Part shown: piece by piece, positions 28,518-37,114 of the stretch
Position numbering within the stretch: the stretch's first letter is position 1
Layout: each line of letters begins with the position of its first letter
Origin: Herbaspirillum sp. SJZ106
Lineage (GTDB): Bacteria > Pseudomonadota > Gammaproteobacteria > Burkholderiales > Burkholderiaceae_D
DNA length: 64,000 nt
Assembly: GCF_006715495.1 (NCBI RefSeq)
Contig: NZ_VFNI01000001.1
Span: 868,001 to 932,000 of the forward strand
Direction: 5' to 3'
Program-made: the position numbers and the translations under genes
Notes under the pieces: model-generated
Database searches by the model: none
What the model was told of the DNA's origin: nothing
Seen by the model: only the letters and a program-made list of their open reading frames with translations

Positions 28518-29465
28518 TCAGCGATCGGCCGCTCCTCCCATCATCTTGGCCGCGGCGCTGACCTGGGCGCGCAGCCATTTGTGCTCGGTGGCCTGGTGCA
28601 CGCGTTCATGCCACAACTGATAGAAGCGCAGCGGCGGGAACTTCACCGGCACCGCATAGCTTTTGAGGGACAGCAGCTTCTCGTAGAAGCTGGCGAACTG
28701 CTGGCCGGCGGTCAGCACCAGATCGGTTTGCGCCACCATATACGGAAGCATACGGAAATGCGCCGATTCCACCACCACATTGCGGCGCAAATTCTGCTTT
28801 TCCAGGAAAGTATCGATGGTGCCGTGGTAACCCGGCAAGATCTGCGAGGGCGCGGCATGCGGCAGCGAGAGGTAATCCTCGATGCTCATGGCGTCGCGCG
28901 CGGTGCGCTTGGCGTAGGCGCAGTCGGCGCGCATCAGGCAGACGATGGGATCGTCGAACAGTTTCGACAGGTGCAGGTGCGGCGGCGGCTCGTCCCAGTT
29001 GGCGATCACCAGGTCCAGTTCGCCGTCCGACAGCAGGCGCACGTAATCGGTCTCGGGGCCGAGCGCGTGGATCACGATGCGGCTCCTGGGCGACTCGCGC
29101 CGCAGCCGCGCGATCACTTCGGTGAAGAAGGGCGTGTTCATGTAGTCCGGCGCGGCGATGTGGAAGGTGCGTTCCTCGTCCTGCGGCACGAAGGCGCTCT
29201 TGGGCACGAACAGGCGTTCGGTCTCGTCCAGGATGCGCTTGGCCGGCTTCAGCAGGCTTTCGCCGTGCTGGGTCGGCACCATGCCGCGCGCGCCGCGCAC
29301 CAGCAGCGGGTCGCCGGTCAGTTCGCGCAGCTTGCGTAGCGAGGCCGAGATCGACGGCTGCGGCTGGTTCAGTTTCAGGGCCACGCGTGAAACGTTCTTC
29401 TCGCACAACAGCAGGTAAAGGATGCGGATGAGGTGGATGTCGAGATGGTCTGGCAGCCTGGACAT
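28518..29465 (-). CDS. LysR family transcriptional regulator of the purine region
   Basis: A 315-residue LysR-type regulator. The helix-turn-helix lies at about residues 15-60 (NVSRVALKLNQPQPSISASLRKLRE, split by family pattern), followed by TGDPLLVRGARGMVPT and the effector-binding domain. The ATG at 29465 has a GGAGA site; a TTG at 29492 would add nine residues. It is divergent from puuD, with a palindrome in between at 29798-29826, and downstream of it lies the urate/xanthine permease. Control of urate degradation genes is the likely role; the effector is unknown. Confidence 0.87.
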   Translation of the reverse strand: MSRLPDHLDIHLIRILYLLLCEKNVSRVALKLNQPQPSISASLRKLRELTGDPLLVRGARGMVPTQHGESLLKPAKRILDETERLFVPKSAFVPQDEERTFHIAAPDYMNTPFFTEVIARLRRESPRSRIVIHALGPETDYVRLLSDGELDLVIANWDEPPPHLHLSKLFDDPIVCLMRADCAYAKRTARDAMSIEDYLSLPHAAPSQILPGYHGTIDTFLEKQNLRRNVVVESAHFRMLPYMVAQTDLVLTAGQQFASFYEKLLSLKSYAVPVKFPPLRFYQLWHERVHQATEHKWLRAQVSAAAKMMGGAADR

Positions 29466-30217
29466 GTGGATGTCTCCGGGTTCTTCGTTCAAGCGCGTGG
29501 TGATCGCGCAAAAGGGTAGGTGACGGTTTTTCGTTCACTCTGTCGACGCCCGCGATCGGGATCGCGGGCGTGCTGGTTTATTGCGTCACATGCTGTTTCC
29601 GGTTCGCGGCGGCGGTGCGAAACGCGCCGGACGGGAAGCAACCGCCGTGCCATGGCCAATTGGATTCGCTTTCATGCGCCGGCCGGTCTCTGCGGCCTTT
29701 TTTGCCTGCCGTCCAGCCGAAGGGAGGGCGGCAAGCGTTTGGTTAATGAAGTAAATTGCGCACGACCGCAAGCGTCCCACATTTACGAGTCATTTTTGTA
29801 TATGGACATGCGTATGTCAAATATACGTTGCGAGCGATGTCTGGAGAGCCTGGCGGCGTTTATCTTCTGTGCAACCGTCCCATGCCACGGAAATCCTCGA
29901 CCCGCAAGGGCGCGATGGTACGAAGCGGGGGACGGGAAGTAATCCAAGAACAGATGGCGCGACATGAAGCCATCGGGTCGTAGCGGCAGCGACGGCAGGA
30001 GACCGGTACGGGGCCGCAAGCCGCCGCGCCAGATATTCCCGCCTCGCAGGAAGCTCCTCATCCACTCAGAATCGCATTGCCGCGCGGCACTGTTGCCGTT
30101 GCGCCAGCCATCCTGCAGCCGGGCGGACGGGTTTTCATGACGGCCCTTTACTGAGGCAATGCCTCGCCTGTCCGGAGTGCCTGCGGTGGCGGACGGGAAT
30201 CCTGAGTTGGGGAAGAC
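29466..30217. other. Long intergenic region between LysR and puuD
   Basis: About 750 bases without a supportable gene; the open frames there have poor composition and no good ribosome sites. It holds a near-perfect palindrome at 29546-29571 (ACGCCCGCGATC, GG, GATCGCGGGCGT) and an AT-rich palindrome at 29798-29826. The puuD start at 30218 is preceded by GGGGAAG. The length leaves room for a small RNA, but I see no promoter-terminator pair for one. Confidence 0.5.
29798..29826. promoter_or_regulatory. Candidate operator between LysR and puuD
   Basis: GTATAT-GG-ACAT-GCGT-ATGT-CAA-ATATAC forms a long imperfect palindrome. Its left end GTATATGGAC recurs at 35580-35589, between puuE and hiuH. This would suit a shared LysR site controlling both sets of genes; the link is inferred. 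Confidence 0.45.
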
Positions 30218-31486
30218 ATGGAAGCATTATTGGTATCGTACGGCATCGAATGGGCCAACCTGCTGGTGCGCTGGCTGCACCTGATCACCGGCATCGCCTG
30301 GATCGGCGCCTCATTTTATTTCGTCTGGCTGGACAACTCCATCCGTCCGCCCAAGCCGGGCAGCGAGCTGGAGAAGAAAGGCGTGTCCGGCGAACTGTGG
30401 GCGGTGCACGGCGGCGGCTTCTACAACCCGCAGAAATACCTGGTGGCGCCGGCCGAACTGCCGCAAGAACTGCACTGGTTCAAGTGGGAGGCATATGCCA
30501 CCTGGATCACCGGCATCGCCATGCTGTTCATCGTCTACTACTTCAACGCCTCGGCGATGATGGTCGACAAGTCGGTCGCCAACCTCACCGGCCTGGAGGC
30601 CGTGGGGGTGGGCATCGGCACCCTGGTGGCGGGCTGGATCGTCTACGACCTGTTGTGCAAGTCGCCGCTGGGCAAGAAAGAAGGCTTGCTGGGGCTGGTA
30701 ATGTTCGTCTTCATCGTGGCCGTGGCCTACATGCTCACGCACCTGCTGTCGGGCCGTGCCGCCTACATCCATGTCGGCGCCATGATCGGCACCATCATGG
30801 TGGGCAACGTGCTGATGGTGATCATCCCCGGCCAGCGCAAGCTGGTGGAAGCGATGAAGGAAGGCAAGTCGCCCGACCCGATCCACGGCCGTCGCGGCAA
30901 GCAGCGCAGCGTGCACAACAACTACTTCACGCTGCCGATCCTGTTCATCATGATCAGCAACCACTACGCGATGACCTATACGCACGCGTATAGCTGGCTG
31001 GTGCTGGCGGCCATCATGGCGGCCGGCGTGCTGATCCGCCACTTCTTCAACCTGCGCCACAAGGGCCGGGTATCGATCGCTTACCCGATTGCCGGCGTGG
31101 CCCTGCTGCTGGCCGTGGCGGTGGCGATCGCACCGCGTCCGGTGGCGCCGATAGTGCCGGTAGCCGCTGCGTCTGCCGTGCCTGCCGCCGATGGATCGGT
31201 TGCCGCAGTGGCGGCAGCGGCGCCGGCAGCGCCCGATTTCGCCAAGATCCAGGCTATCATCACCCAGCGCTGCGCGAGCTGCCATTCCGACAAGCCGACC
31301 CAGGCCGGTTTTGCCACTGCGCCGGCCGGCATGATGCTGCAGACGCCCGAGCTGATCCGCCAGCACGCTGCCAAGGTGTTCCAGCGCGCGGTGCAGACCA
31401 AGGACATGCCGCTGGCCAACATGACGCAGATGACCGACGAGGAACGCTCCGAAATCGCCGCCTGGTTCCAGGCCGGCGCCAAGTAA
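30218..31486 (+). CDS. puuD: Urate hydroxylase PuuD with cytochrome c domain
   Basis: Membrane-bound urate oxidase that converts urate to 5-hydroxyisourate and passes electrons to the respiratory chain instead of making peroxide. The 422 residues have about eight membrane helices, starting with the family's WANLLVRWLHLITGIAWIG, then a Pro/Ala-rich linker (about 310-335) and a C-terminal cytochrome c domain with Cys352-Ala-Ser-Cys355-His356 and a late Met-rich DMPLANMTQM. The start at 30218 has GGGGAAG upstream. It is followed after 22 bases by the ammonia-lyase homologue. Confidence 0.95.
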   Translation: MEALLVSYGIEWANLLVRWLHLITGIAWIGASFYFVWLDNSIRPPKPGSELEKKGVSGELWAVHGGGFYNPQKYLVAPAELPQELHWFKWEAYATWITGIAMLFIVYYFNASAMMVDKSVANLTGLEAVGVGIGTLVAGWIVYDLLCKSPLGKKEGLLGLVMFVFIVAVAYMLTHLLSGRAAYIHVGAMIGTIMVGNVLMVIIPGQRKLVEAMKEGKSPDPIHGRRGKQRSVHNNYFTLPILFIMISNHYAMTYTHAYSWLVLAAIMAAGVLIRHFFNLRHKGRVSIAYPIAGVALLLAVAVAIAPRPVAPIVPVAAASAVPAADGSVAAVAAAAPAAPDFAKIQAIITQRCASCHSDKPTQAGFATAPAGMMLQTPELIRQHAAKVFQRAVQTKDMPLANMTQMTDEERSEIAAWFQAGAK

Positions 31487-31508
31487 GCCAAGAAAACAAG
31501 GAAACCCC

Positions 31509-33137
31509 ATGAACACCATCACCATCGACGGCTTTACCCTGAGCGCCGAGCAAGTCATCCGCGTGGCGCGCGCGCCGCACCTGAAGGTAGCGCTGGCGGA
31601 CTCGTCGCGCGCGGCCTTGAAGCAAAGCCGCGACTACATCGAAAGCACCTGGATGCACGACGAGGCACCGATGATGTACAGCTTCAACACCGGCGTGGGC
31701 CTGCTGAAGGACACTCGCATCAAGGTCGAGCACATCGAACTGTTCCAGACCCAGCTGATCCGCGCCCACAGCGCCGGCATCGGCGAGCCGTTTTCCGAGG
31801 AAGTCAGCCGCGCCACCATGCTGCTGCGCGCCAACGCCTTCGCTTCCAACTACTCGGCTCCGCGGGTGGAAGTGGTGGATCGCCTGCTGGCCTTCATCAA
31901 TGCCGGCATCCACCCGATCATGCCGCAGAAGGGCTCGGTGGGCGCCTCCGGCGACCTGGCGCCGCTGTCCTACCTGGCCGCGGCCATTGCCGGCTTCGAC
32001 GAGGCCGAAGTGATGTACCGGGGCCAGCGCATGCGCGCGCCGGAAGCGATCACCAAGGCCGACATCGGCCCGGTCCAATTCGACCTCAAGGCCAAGGATG
32101 CCTCGGCCCTGATCAACGGCTGCACCGCCTCGCTGGCGGTAGCGATCCTGGCCGCGCACGACGCCCGCCACCTGCTGACCGACGCCTGCCTGTCGCTGGG
32201 GCTGACGCTGGAGGCGATGCGCGCCGAGATGGCGGCCTTCGATCCGCGCATCCAGCAGGCGCGCCCGCATGCCGGCCAGATCAAGACCGCCCAGGTGGTG
32301 CGCACGCTGTTGAAGGGCTCGACCCGCACTACCCACGAAGCGCGCGCGGTGCAACTGCCGGACGAATTGCGCCGCACCGACATTCCCTACACCGCCCGCA
32401 TCCAGGACGTGTACTCGCTGCGCTGCGCGCCGCAGGTGTACGGCCCGGTGTTCGATGCGCTGGACTACATCGACACCATCATCGAGAAGGAAACCAACTC
32501 CGCTACCGACAACCCGCTGATCTTCAGCAAGGAAGATGGCGAAGGCTTCGAGATCATCTCCGGCGGCAACTTCCACGGCCAGTACCTGGCGCAGGCGATG
32601 GACTTGCTGGCCATGGCCATTACCGACCTGGGCAGCATCTGCGAACGCCGGGTGGCGCGCCTGATCGACCCGACGCTGTCGTGGGGCTTGCCGCGCAACC
32701 TGATGAGCGGCGTGCGCGGCGTGAACACCGGCTATCCGGTGGTGCAGTGCTCGCTCAGTTCGCTGGTGATGGAAAACCGCACGCTGTCGATGCCGGGCAG
32801 CGTGGACAGCATCCCGTCCAAGGGCAACAGCGAGGATCATGTTTCCAACTCGACCTGGTGCGCGCGCAAGGCGCTGACGGTGGTGCAGAACACGCAATAC
32901 ATCGTCGGCGTGGAAATGCTGCTGGCGGCGCAGGCGCTGACCATGACCGAAGACCTGCTCAAGGGCTTCACGCTGGGGCAGGGCACGCAGGCGGCATACG
33001 ACGAGATTCGCCGCCAGATCCCGGCCTGCCTGGAAGGGGATCGCTGGTTCCACAATGACATCCAGGCCGCGCATGGCTTTGTGGTCAGCGGCTCGGTACG
33101 CGATGCGGTGGCGGCGGCCATCGGGCAGTTCGTGTGA
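31509..33137 (+). CDS. Histidine/aromatic amino acid ammonia-lyase family protein
   Basis: MIO-dependent lyase of 542 residues that removes ammonia from an amino acid. The MIO triad Ala146-Ser147-Gly148 lies in GSVGASGDLAPLSYLA; Tyr57, Asn203, QDVYSLRCAPQ and NSATDNPL are all conserved. The substrate-selectivity pair, Ser-His in histidine lyases, aligns with Ala86-His87 (RAHSAGIG), so the retained His points to histidine but the Ala is unusual. It is not in a hut operon: it starts 22 bases after puuD and is probably co-transcribed with it. Substrate unproven; ribosome site AGGAAA. Confidence 0.88.
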   Translation: MNTITIDGFTLSAEQVIRVARAPHLKVALADSSRAALKQSRDYIESTWMHDEAPMMYSFNTGVGLLKDTRIKVEHIELFQTQLIRAHSAGIGEPFSEEVSRATMLLRANAFASNYSAPRVEVVDRLLAFINAGIHPIMPQKGSVGASGDLAPLSYLAAAIAGFDEAEVMYRGQRMRAPEAITKADIGPVQFDLKAKDASALINGCTASLAVAILAAHDARHLLTDACLSLGLTLEAMRAEMAAFDPRIQQARPHAGQIKTAQVVRTLLKGSTRTTHEARAVQLPDELRRTDIPYTARIQDVYSLRCAPQVYGPVFDALDYIDTIIEKETNSATDNPLIFSKEDGEGFEIISGGNFHGQYLAQAMDLLAMAITDLGSICERRVARLIDPTLSWGLPRNLMSGVRGVNTGYPVVQCSLSSLVMENRTLSMPGSVDSIPSKGNSEDHVSNSTWCARKALTVVQNTQYIVGVEMLLAAQALTMTEDLLKGFTLGQGTQAAYDEIRRQIPACLEGDRWFHNDIQAAHGFVVSGSVRDAVAAAIGQFV

Positions 33138-33187
33138 GGTGCTGTATTCAGATGTGATTGTTTAGCTGTGATTATTTCGCTGCGATG

Positions 33188-33217
33188 AAAAATGCCCGGA
33201 TCAATCCGGGCATTTTT
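33188..33217 (+). terminator. Rho-independent terminator after the ammonia-lyase
   Basis: AAAAATGCCCGGAT and ATCCGGGCATTTTT pair perfectly around a 2-base loop, 51 bases after the lyase stop codon. The T run on one strand and A run on the other allow bidirectional action. Confidence 0.9.
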
Positions 33218-33247
33218 GTATTTGGATGGTGCAGCCAGTGTCAGCGC

Positions 33248-33415
33248 AATGCCGCGGCCATCCAGCAGCAGTTGTCCGAGCATGGCTTGCGCTTGCGGGT
33301 CTTCCAATGCGGCAGCAGCTTGCAGCCAGTGCGCCAGCTCTTCCGCCGGGCCTGCCAACAGGACCTGCCATTGTTGCGCCGTCACAGCACTCAAAAAGCG
33401 CCGCTCCGAAGTCAT
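33248..33415 (-). pseudogene. N-terminal remnant of a Sel1-repeat protein
   Basis: A minus-strand frame from the ATG at 33415 encodes about 55 residues ending in a typical Sel1 repeat (DPQAQAMLGQLLLDGRGI). After that the frame runs into the lyase terminator and then antisense through the lyase, so the rest of the protein is missing. No downstream part is found nearby. Its start also overlaps a hairpin (33393-33433). I read it as the left-over 5' end of a gene destroyed by rearrangement. Confidence 0.5.
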
Positions 33416-33433
33416 CCGGAGCGGCGCTTTTTT
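33393..33433 (-). terminator. Rho-independent terminator of the Tsx-like gene
   Basis: AAAAAGCGCCGCTCCG and CGGAGCGGCGCTTTTTT form a strong stem with a short loop. On the minus strand it lies 53 bases after the Tsx-like gene and ends in a T run. It can also act on the plus strand. Confidence 0.88.
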
Positions 33434-33486
33434 CTGAAGGAACGGCATCCCTCAGGGGCATGCCTGCCAGCGAGGGGCGGCGCAGT

Positions 33487-34305
33487 TCAGAAGTGGTATT
33501 CGGCGCGCACCATCGGCGTCTTGGCCAGCGAGCCCGGCACGTTGGACGGGTTGCCGAACTTGTTGCGCCAGTACTGGTATTCCAGGCCGATGCGGAAGGT
33601 GTTCTTGCCCATGCCGATGGTATTGCCGATGTCGTACATGATCTGGCCATCGAAGTTCAGCTCGGGCGAAGTGGGGCCGCCGAATTCGTTCTTGCCCTTG
33701 GCCGCGATGTAGTTCATGTAGCCTTCGAAGGCGAAGCCCGACGTACCGAAGGGGATGCCCCAGGCCAGGTTCAGCATCGGGTGCGTGTCATAGCTGTAGC
33801 GGCTGGAGACGCCCTTGGGCTGGTTGCTCTCGAACAGCGCCAGGATGCTGATGTTGAGAAAGCCCGGCACGTCCATCATCAGCGTGGGGCCGACCACCCA
33901 CATGCGTTTCTTGGAGGCGTAGCTGTTGTCGTTCTTGGTGTTCCAGTCGAAGCCCAGCGTGAAGCCGACGCCGCGCGCCGGGCCGAAGGACAGGTCGCGT
34001 CCCGCGATCTTGCCGATGTCCAGCGTATGGCGGTAGGTGATGTAGGCTTCCTGCGCGTTGTCATCCTTGCTGTCGGACATCAACAGGTCGACGTTGAGGA
34101 AGTTGGTGCCGTATTTGTAGCCGCTGGCGTGGGTGAAGTTGACGATGTTCTTGGTGATGTCCTGCGTGTTGTAAGGCTCGGCAAAGCGCGTGCCGTAGCG
34201 GTAACCGATCGAGTTATCCGCCCAGTCGGCCGCGGCTGCCGCGCCGGATGCCGCCAGCAGGCCGGCGGCAATGGCGCCGTGAATACGCCGGGATGTTTGT
34301 TGCAT
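33487..34305 (-). CDS. Tsx-like outer membrane nucleoside channel
   Basis: Predicted outer membrane beta-barrel of 272 residues. It has a signal peptide (about residues 1-26, ending AAAA), then alternating beta strands and a C-terminal Phe preceded by AEYHF, as needed for barrel assembly. The DWADNSIGYRYGTRF start of the mature part is typical of the Tsx/OmpK family. It would let nucleosides or purines through the outer membrane, in keeping with the neighbouring catabolic genes. Ribosome site GGAGGAG. Confidence 0.85.
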   Translation of the reverse strand: MQQTSRRIHGAIAAGLLAASGAAAAADWADNSIGYRYGTRFAEPYNTQDITKNIVNFTHASGYKYGTNFLNVDLLMSDSKDDNAQEAYITYRHTLDIGKIAGRDLSFGPARGVGFTLGFDWNTKNDNSYASKKRMWVVGPTLMMDVPGFLNISILALFESNQPKGVSSRYSYDTHPMLNLAWGIPFGTSGFAFEGYMNYIAAKGKNEFGGPTSPELNFDGQIMYDIGNTIGMGKNTFRIGLEYQYWRNKFGNPSNVPGSLAKTPMVRAEYHF

Positions 34306-34498
34306 GGTGTCTCCTCCATTGTTGTTTGGTGATGGCTGCGCGTTATTGTTTGAATGCGCAGTTCCGTGGTTCCGCCACGGCGGTCAGGCAAAAAAAAAAC
34401 GGATGTGAGGAATGCTCGTATCCCGTACCGGCACAAAAAACGGTGCAGGCGGGATGCGGTGGATGGCCGGCGTGGGGTAGGCCGGCGCCAATGCCCGC

Positions 34499-35458
34499 TC
34501 ATCGGCTTCGGTTGGAAGCGGCAGGGGCGTATGGGTGGGTCTGGCGCCAGTGTCGGGCGATATCGATGCGACGCGTGACCCAGACTTTCTCGTGGCCGCC
34601 AATGTAGTCGAGGAAGCGCGCCAGCGATGCGGCGCGCGCCGGGCGCCCGGCCAGCCGGCAATGCAGGCCGACCGACAGCATCTTGGGACGATCCAGCCCG
34701 TTCGGGTCGCCTTCGCGGTACAGCGTGTCGAAGGCATCCTTCAGGTAATCGAAGAACTGGGTGCCGGAGTTGAAGCCCTGCGGCGCGGCGAAGCGCATGT
34801 CGTTGGTGTCCAGCGTGTAGGGCACGATCAGTTGCGGCGCGCCCGATCCATCGGAAAGGGGGACGTCTTCCCAGTAAGGCAGGTCGTCGGCATAGCTGTC
34901 GGCGTCGTAGGCGAAGCCGCCGTGCTCGGCCACCAGGCGGCGCGTGTTGGGAGAGTCGCGTCCGGTGTACCAGCCCAGCGGCGGCGCGCCGGTCAGCTCG
35001 CGGATGATCTGCACCGCTTCGGCGAGATGGCGGCGCTCGGTAGATTCGTCGACGTGCTGGTAGCTGATCCAGCGCAGGCCGTGGCAGGCGATCTCATGGC
35101 CCAGTTCGAGGAAGGCGGCGGTGGCCTCGCGGTTGCGCTGCAGGGCGCGCGCCACGCCGAACACGGTCAGCGGCAGGCGGCGCTCCTCGAACAGGCGCAG
35201 CAGGCGCCATAGCCCCGCGCGCGAACCGTATTCGTAGATCGATTCCATGCTCATGTGGCGCGCCGCAAAGCTTTGCGCGCCGATGATCTCCGAGAGGAAG
35301 GTCTCGGAGCCGGCATCACCGTCGAGCACGCAGTTTTCCGCGCCTTCTTCATAGTTCAGCACGAACTGCACGGCGATGCGCGCGCCGCCCGGCCAGCGCG
35401 CATGCGGCACGTGACGACCGTAGCCGGCCAGGTCGCGGGGATAGTTGGGGTCTTTCAT
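34499..35458 (-). CDS. puuE: Allantoinase PuuE (polysaccharide deacetylase fold)
   Basis: Hydrolyses allantoin to allantoate without the metal site of classic allantoinases. The 319 residues begin DPNYPRDLAGYGRHVPHARW and continue FVLNYEEGAEN, HEIACHGLRWISY and GWYTGRDSPNTRRL, all typical of PuuE. The start at 35458 has a close GGAGA site. It is divergent from hiuH and upstream of the Tsx-like gene on the same strand (193-base gap). It supplies the substrate of the AllC domain at 24749-26512. Confidence 0.94.
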   Translation of the reverse strand: MKDPNYPRDLAGYGRHVPHARWPGGARIAVQFVLNYEEGAENCVLDGDAGSETFLSEIIGAQSFAARHMSMESIYEYGSRAGLWRLLRLFEERRLPLTVFGVARALQRNREATAAFLELGHEIACHGLRWISYQHVDESTERRHLAEAVQIIRELTGAPPLGWYTGRDSPNTRRLVAEHGGFAYDADSYADDLPYWEDVPLSDGSGAPQLIVPYTLDTNDMRFAAPQGFNSGTQFFDYLKDAFDTLYREGDPNGLDRPKMLSVGLHCRLAGRPARAASLARFLDYIGGHEKVWVTRRIDIARHWRQTHPYAPAASNRSR

Positions 35459-35579
35459 GTCTCCAGCCTCGTCTTGGTTTTATGCTGTATTTGCGGCGAT
35501 TGCGCGTGCACCTGTTTGGGGCGGATGGCACGGGTAAGGCATTATGTCCGCCCAATGGATGGGTGGTATAAGGCGGCTC

Positions 35580-35589
35580 GTATATGGAC
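35580..35589. promoter_or_regulatory. Possible shared purine regulator half-site
   Basis: GTATATGGAC repeats ten bases of the palindrome upstream of puuD and is followed by another GTATAT 13 bases later. It lies in the puuE-hiuH divergent region, 94 bases before hiuH. Confidence 0.3.
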
Positions 35590-35682
35590 TTGAAAGACGG
35601 CGGTATATCATTTGCCGTCATCGCATGCCATCGGCAGCGAATCGCGCAATCGCCATCAAACGGACAAGGGAAAGGAAACACC

Positions 35683-36036
35683 ATGGGCAAACTGAGCACG
35701 CACGTGCTGGACATCACCAAAGGCAAGCCGGGCGTCGGCGTGAAGCTGGCGTTGTACGCGGTCGAAGGCGGCAACAAGCGCCTGCTCAAGAATGCCGTCA
35801 CCAATAGCGATGGCCGTTGCGACGAGCCGCTGCTGGCCGGCGACGAGGTGCGCGCCGGCAAGTACGAACTGGTGTTCGCCGCCGGCGATTATTTCGCCGC
35901 GCAGGGTGTGGATGTGCCGTCGCCGCGGTTTGTCGACGAGGTGGTGATCGCCTTCGGCATTGCCGATCCGGCGCAGAACTACCACGTGCCGCTGGTGGTG
36001 TCGCCCTGGGCGTATTCGACGTATCGCGGCAGCTGA
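35683..36036 (+). CDS. hiuH: 5-hydroxyisourate hydrolase (transthyretin-like)
   Basis: Hydrolyses the unstable product of PuuD to OHCU, the substrate of the decarboxylase domain at 24749-26512. The 117 residues show the family hallmarks: N-terminal THVLDITKGKPG and the C-terminal tetrapeptide YRGS. The ATG at 35683 with AAAGGAAA upstream is chosen although the frame opens at 35584. It stands alone on the plus strand, ended by the hairpin at 36052-36091. Confidence 0.95.
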   Translation: MGKLSTHVLDITKGKPGVGVKLALYAVEGGNKRLLKNAVTNSDGRCDEPLLAGDEVRAGKYELVFAAGDYFAAQGVDVPSPRFVDEVVIAFGIADPAQNYHVPLVVSPWAYSTYRGS

Positions 36037-36051
36037 CTTTCGCCGCGCTGA

Positions 36052-36091
36052 CGAAAACGGCCGCTTCCGGAATCCGGGAGCGGCCGTTTCG
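36052..36091 (+). terminator. Terminator between hiuH and the hexapeptide protein gene
   Basis: CGAAAACGGCCGC and GCGGCCGTTTCG form a strong stem with one mismatch and a short loop between the two convergent genes. T content follows on both strands, so it probably serves both. Confidence 0.75.
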
Positions 36092-36110
36092 TTTGGAGCA
36101 ACGCCAGGGA

Positions 36111-36671
36111 TCAGAACTCGTTCTGCAGTTTCTTGTACCCTTGCACCAGCTCATTGTTGGTACGGGCCACGTCTTCCGAGAATTCGGAGGCCGCCACCGA
36201 GACGCGGGCGATGGTCGAGAGATCGGTCTTGGGGCCGATGCGTTCGGTCGACGGGACGTAAAAGCCCGGCGGCAGGTCGCAGCCGTCGACCACGGCGTTG
36301 TGGCGCACCACGCAGCCCTTGCCGATGCTGCAGTTGAACAGCACGCTGTTGAAACCGATGAAGGCTTCATCGCCGACGGTGCAGGGGCCGTGCACGATGG
36401 CGCGGTGGGCGATGGAGGTGCGCTCGCCGATGGTGACTGCGGCGCCGGACTTGGAGTGGATCACCACGCCGTCCTGGATATTGGAGTGGGCGCCGATGAC
36501 GATGGGTTCCATCTCGCCGTTGGCGTCGACCTCGTCGGCGCGGATCACGGCATAGGGGCCGATGAAGACGTTCTCATGGACGATCACCTTGCCGCACAGG
36601 ATGGCGGTCTGGTCGACGTAGGCGGATTCGTGGACTTGGGGCCGGTGGCCGGATGGGTTGCGGCGAAGCAT
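36111..36671 (-). CDS. Gamma-carbonic-anhydrase-like hexapeptide repeat protein
   Basis: Left-handed beta-helix protein of 186 residues with repeated [IV]G-x4 turns. His72, His89 and His94 have the spacing of the zinc ligands of gamma-carbonic anhydrases, and IRAD (43-46) is present. Carbonic anhydrase is therefore possible; related acyltransferase-like proteins (PaaY, CaiE) share the fold. The ATG at 36671 has AAGGAG upstream; a longer frame to 36860 would start inside the MITE-like element. CO2 release by Gcl gives a possible but unproven link to the neighbours. Confidence 0.8.
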   Translation of the reverse strand: MLRRNPSGHRPQVHESAYVDQTAILCGKVIVHENVFIGPYAVIRADEVDANGEMEPIVIGAHSNIQDGVVIHSKSGAAVTIGERTSIAHRAIVHGPCTVGDEAFIGFNSVLFNCSIGKGCVVRHNAVVDGCDLPPGFYVPSTERIGPKTDLSTIARVSVAASEFSEDVARTNNELVQGYKKLQNEF

Positions 36672-36772
36672 GGGGAAGCGCTCTCCTTGGTCTAGAATGG
36701 GCAGGTTGTGGTTTGCGCCAAGCGACTCTCGTTCAGTTGGGCAAGCTGGGTAGCGATCATACCGTGTATTTC

Positions 36773-36937
36773 TAGAACTCATTTCATAAATAGGAGTGAG
36801 ATGCGTTCTGCTTAGAAAGGGCGCTGGCCGCGTTGCGCTCCTTGCGTGTGGCACCGCCACACGACGCGTCGCGCGCCTTGCACTTCATTCCAAACGGGGG
36901 AAGCTCGCACTCACTCCTATTTATGAAATGAGTTCTA
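36773..36937. mobile_element. MITE-like element, 165 bases, 28-base terminal inverted repeats
   Basis: Left end 36773-36800 and right end 36910-36937 are exact inverted copies (outermost bases TAGAACTCATTTCATAAA). The element starts and ends with TA, matching the TA target duplication of IS630-type transposons. It encodes no transposase. The inner sequence is GC-rich. The region 36672-37114 otherwise holds no supported gene. Confidence 0.8.
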
Positions 36938-37114
36938 AAAAAACAGTCGCTTATGTGCACTGCTGCACTTACACATACTCAAAAAGCTGATACAAGAAAT
37001 GGCCGGTGGAAAAACGCCTTCTCACGAAGTAGGTGGCAAGGACTATCTGTTGAAGGATCGTCGGAAATGAAATTGAATTATGCCGCCTGTAACAAGGAAG
37101 CAGAAAGAGGAACG

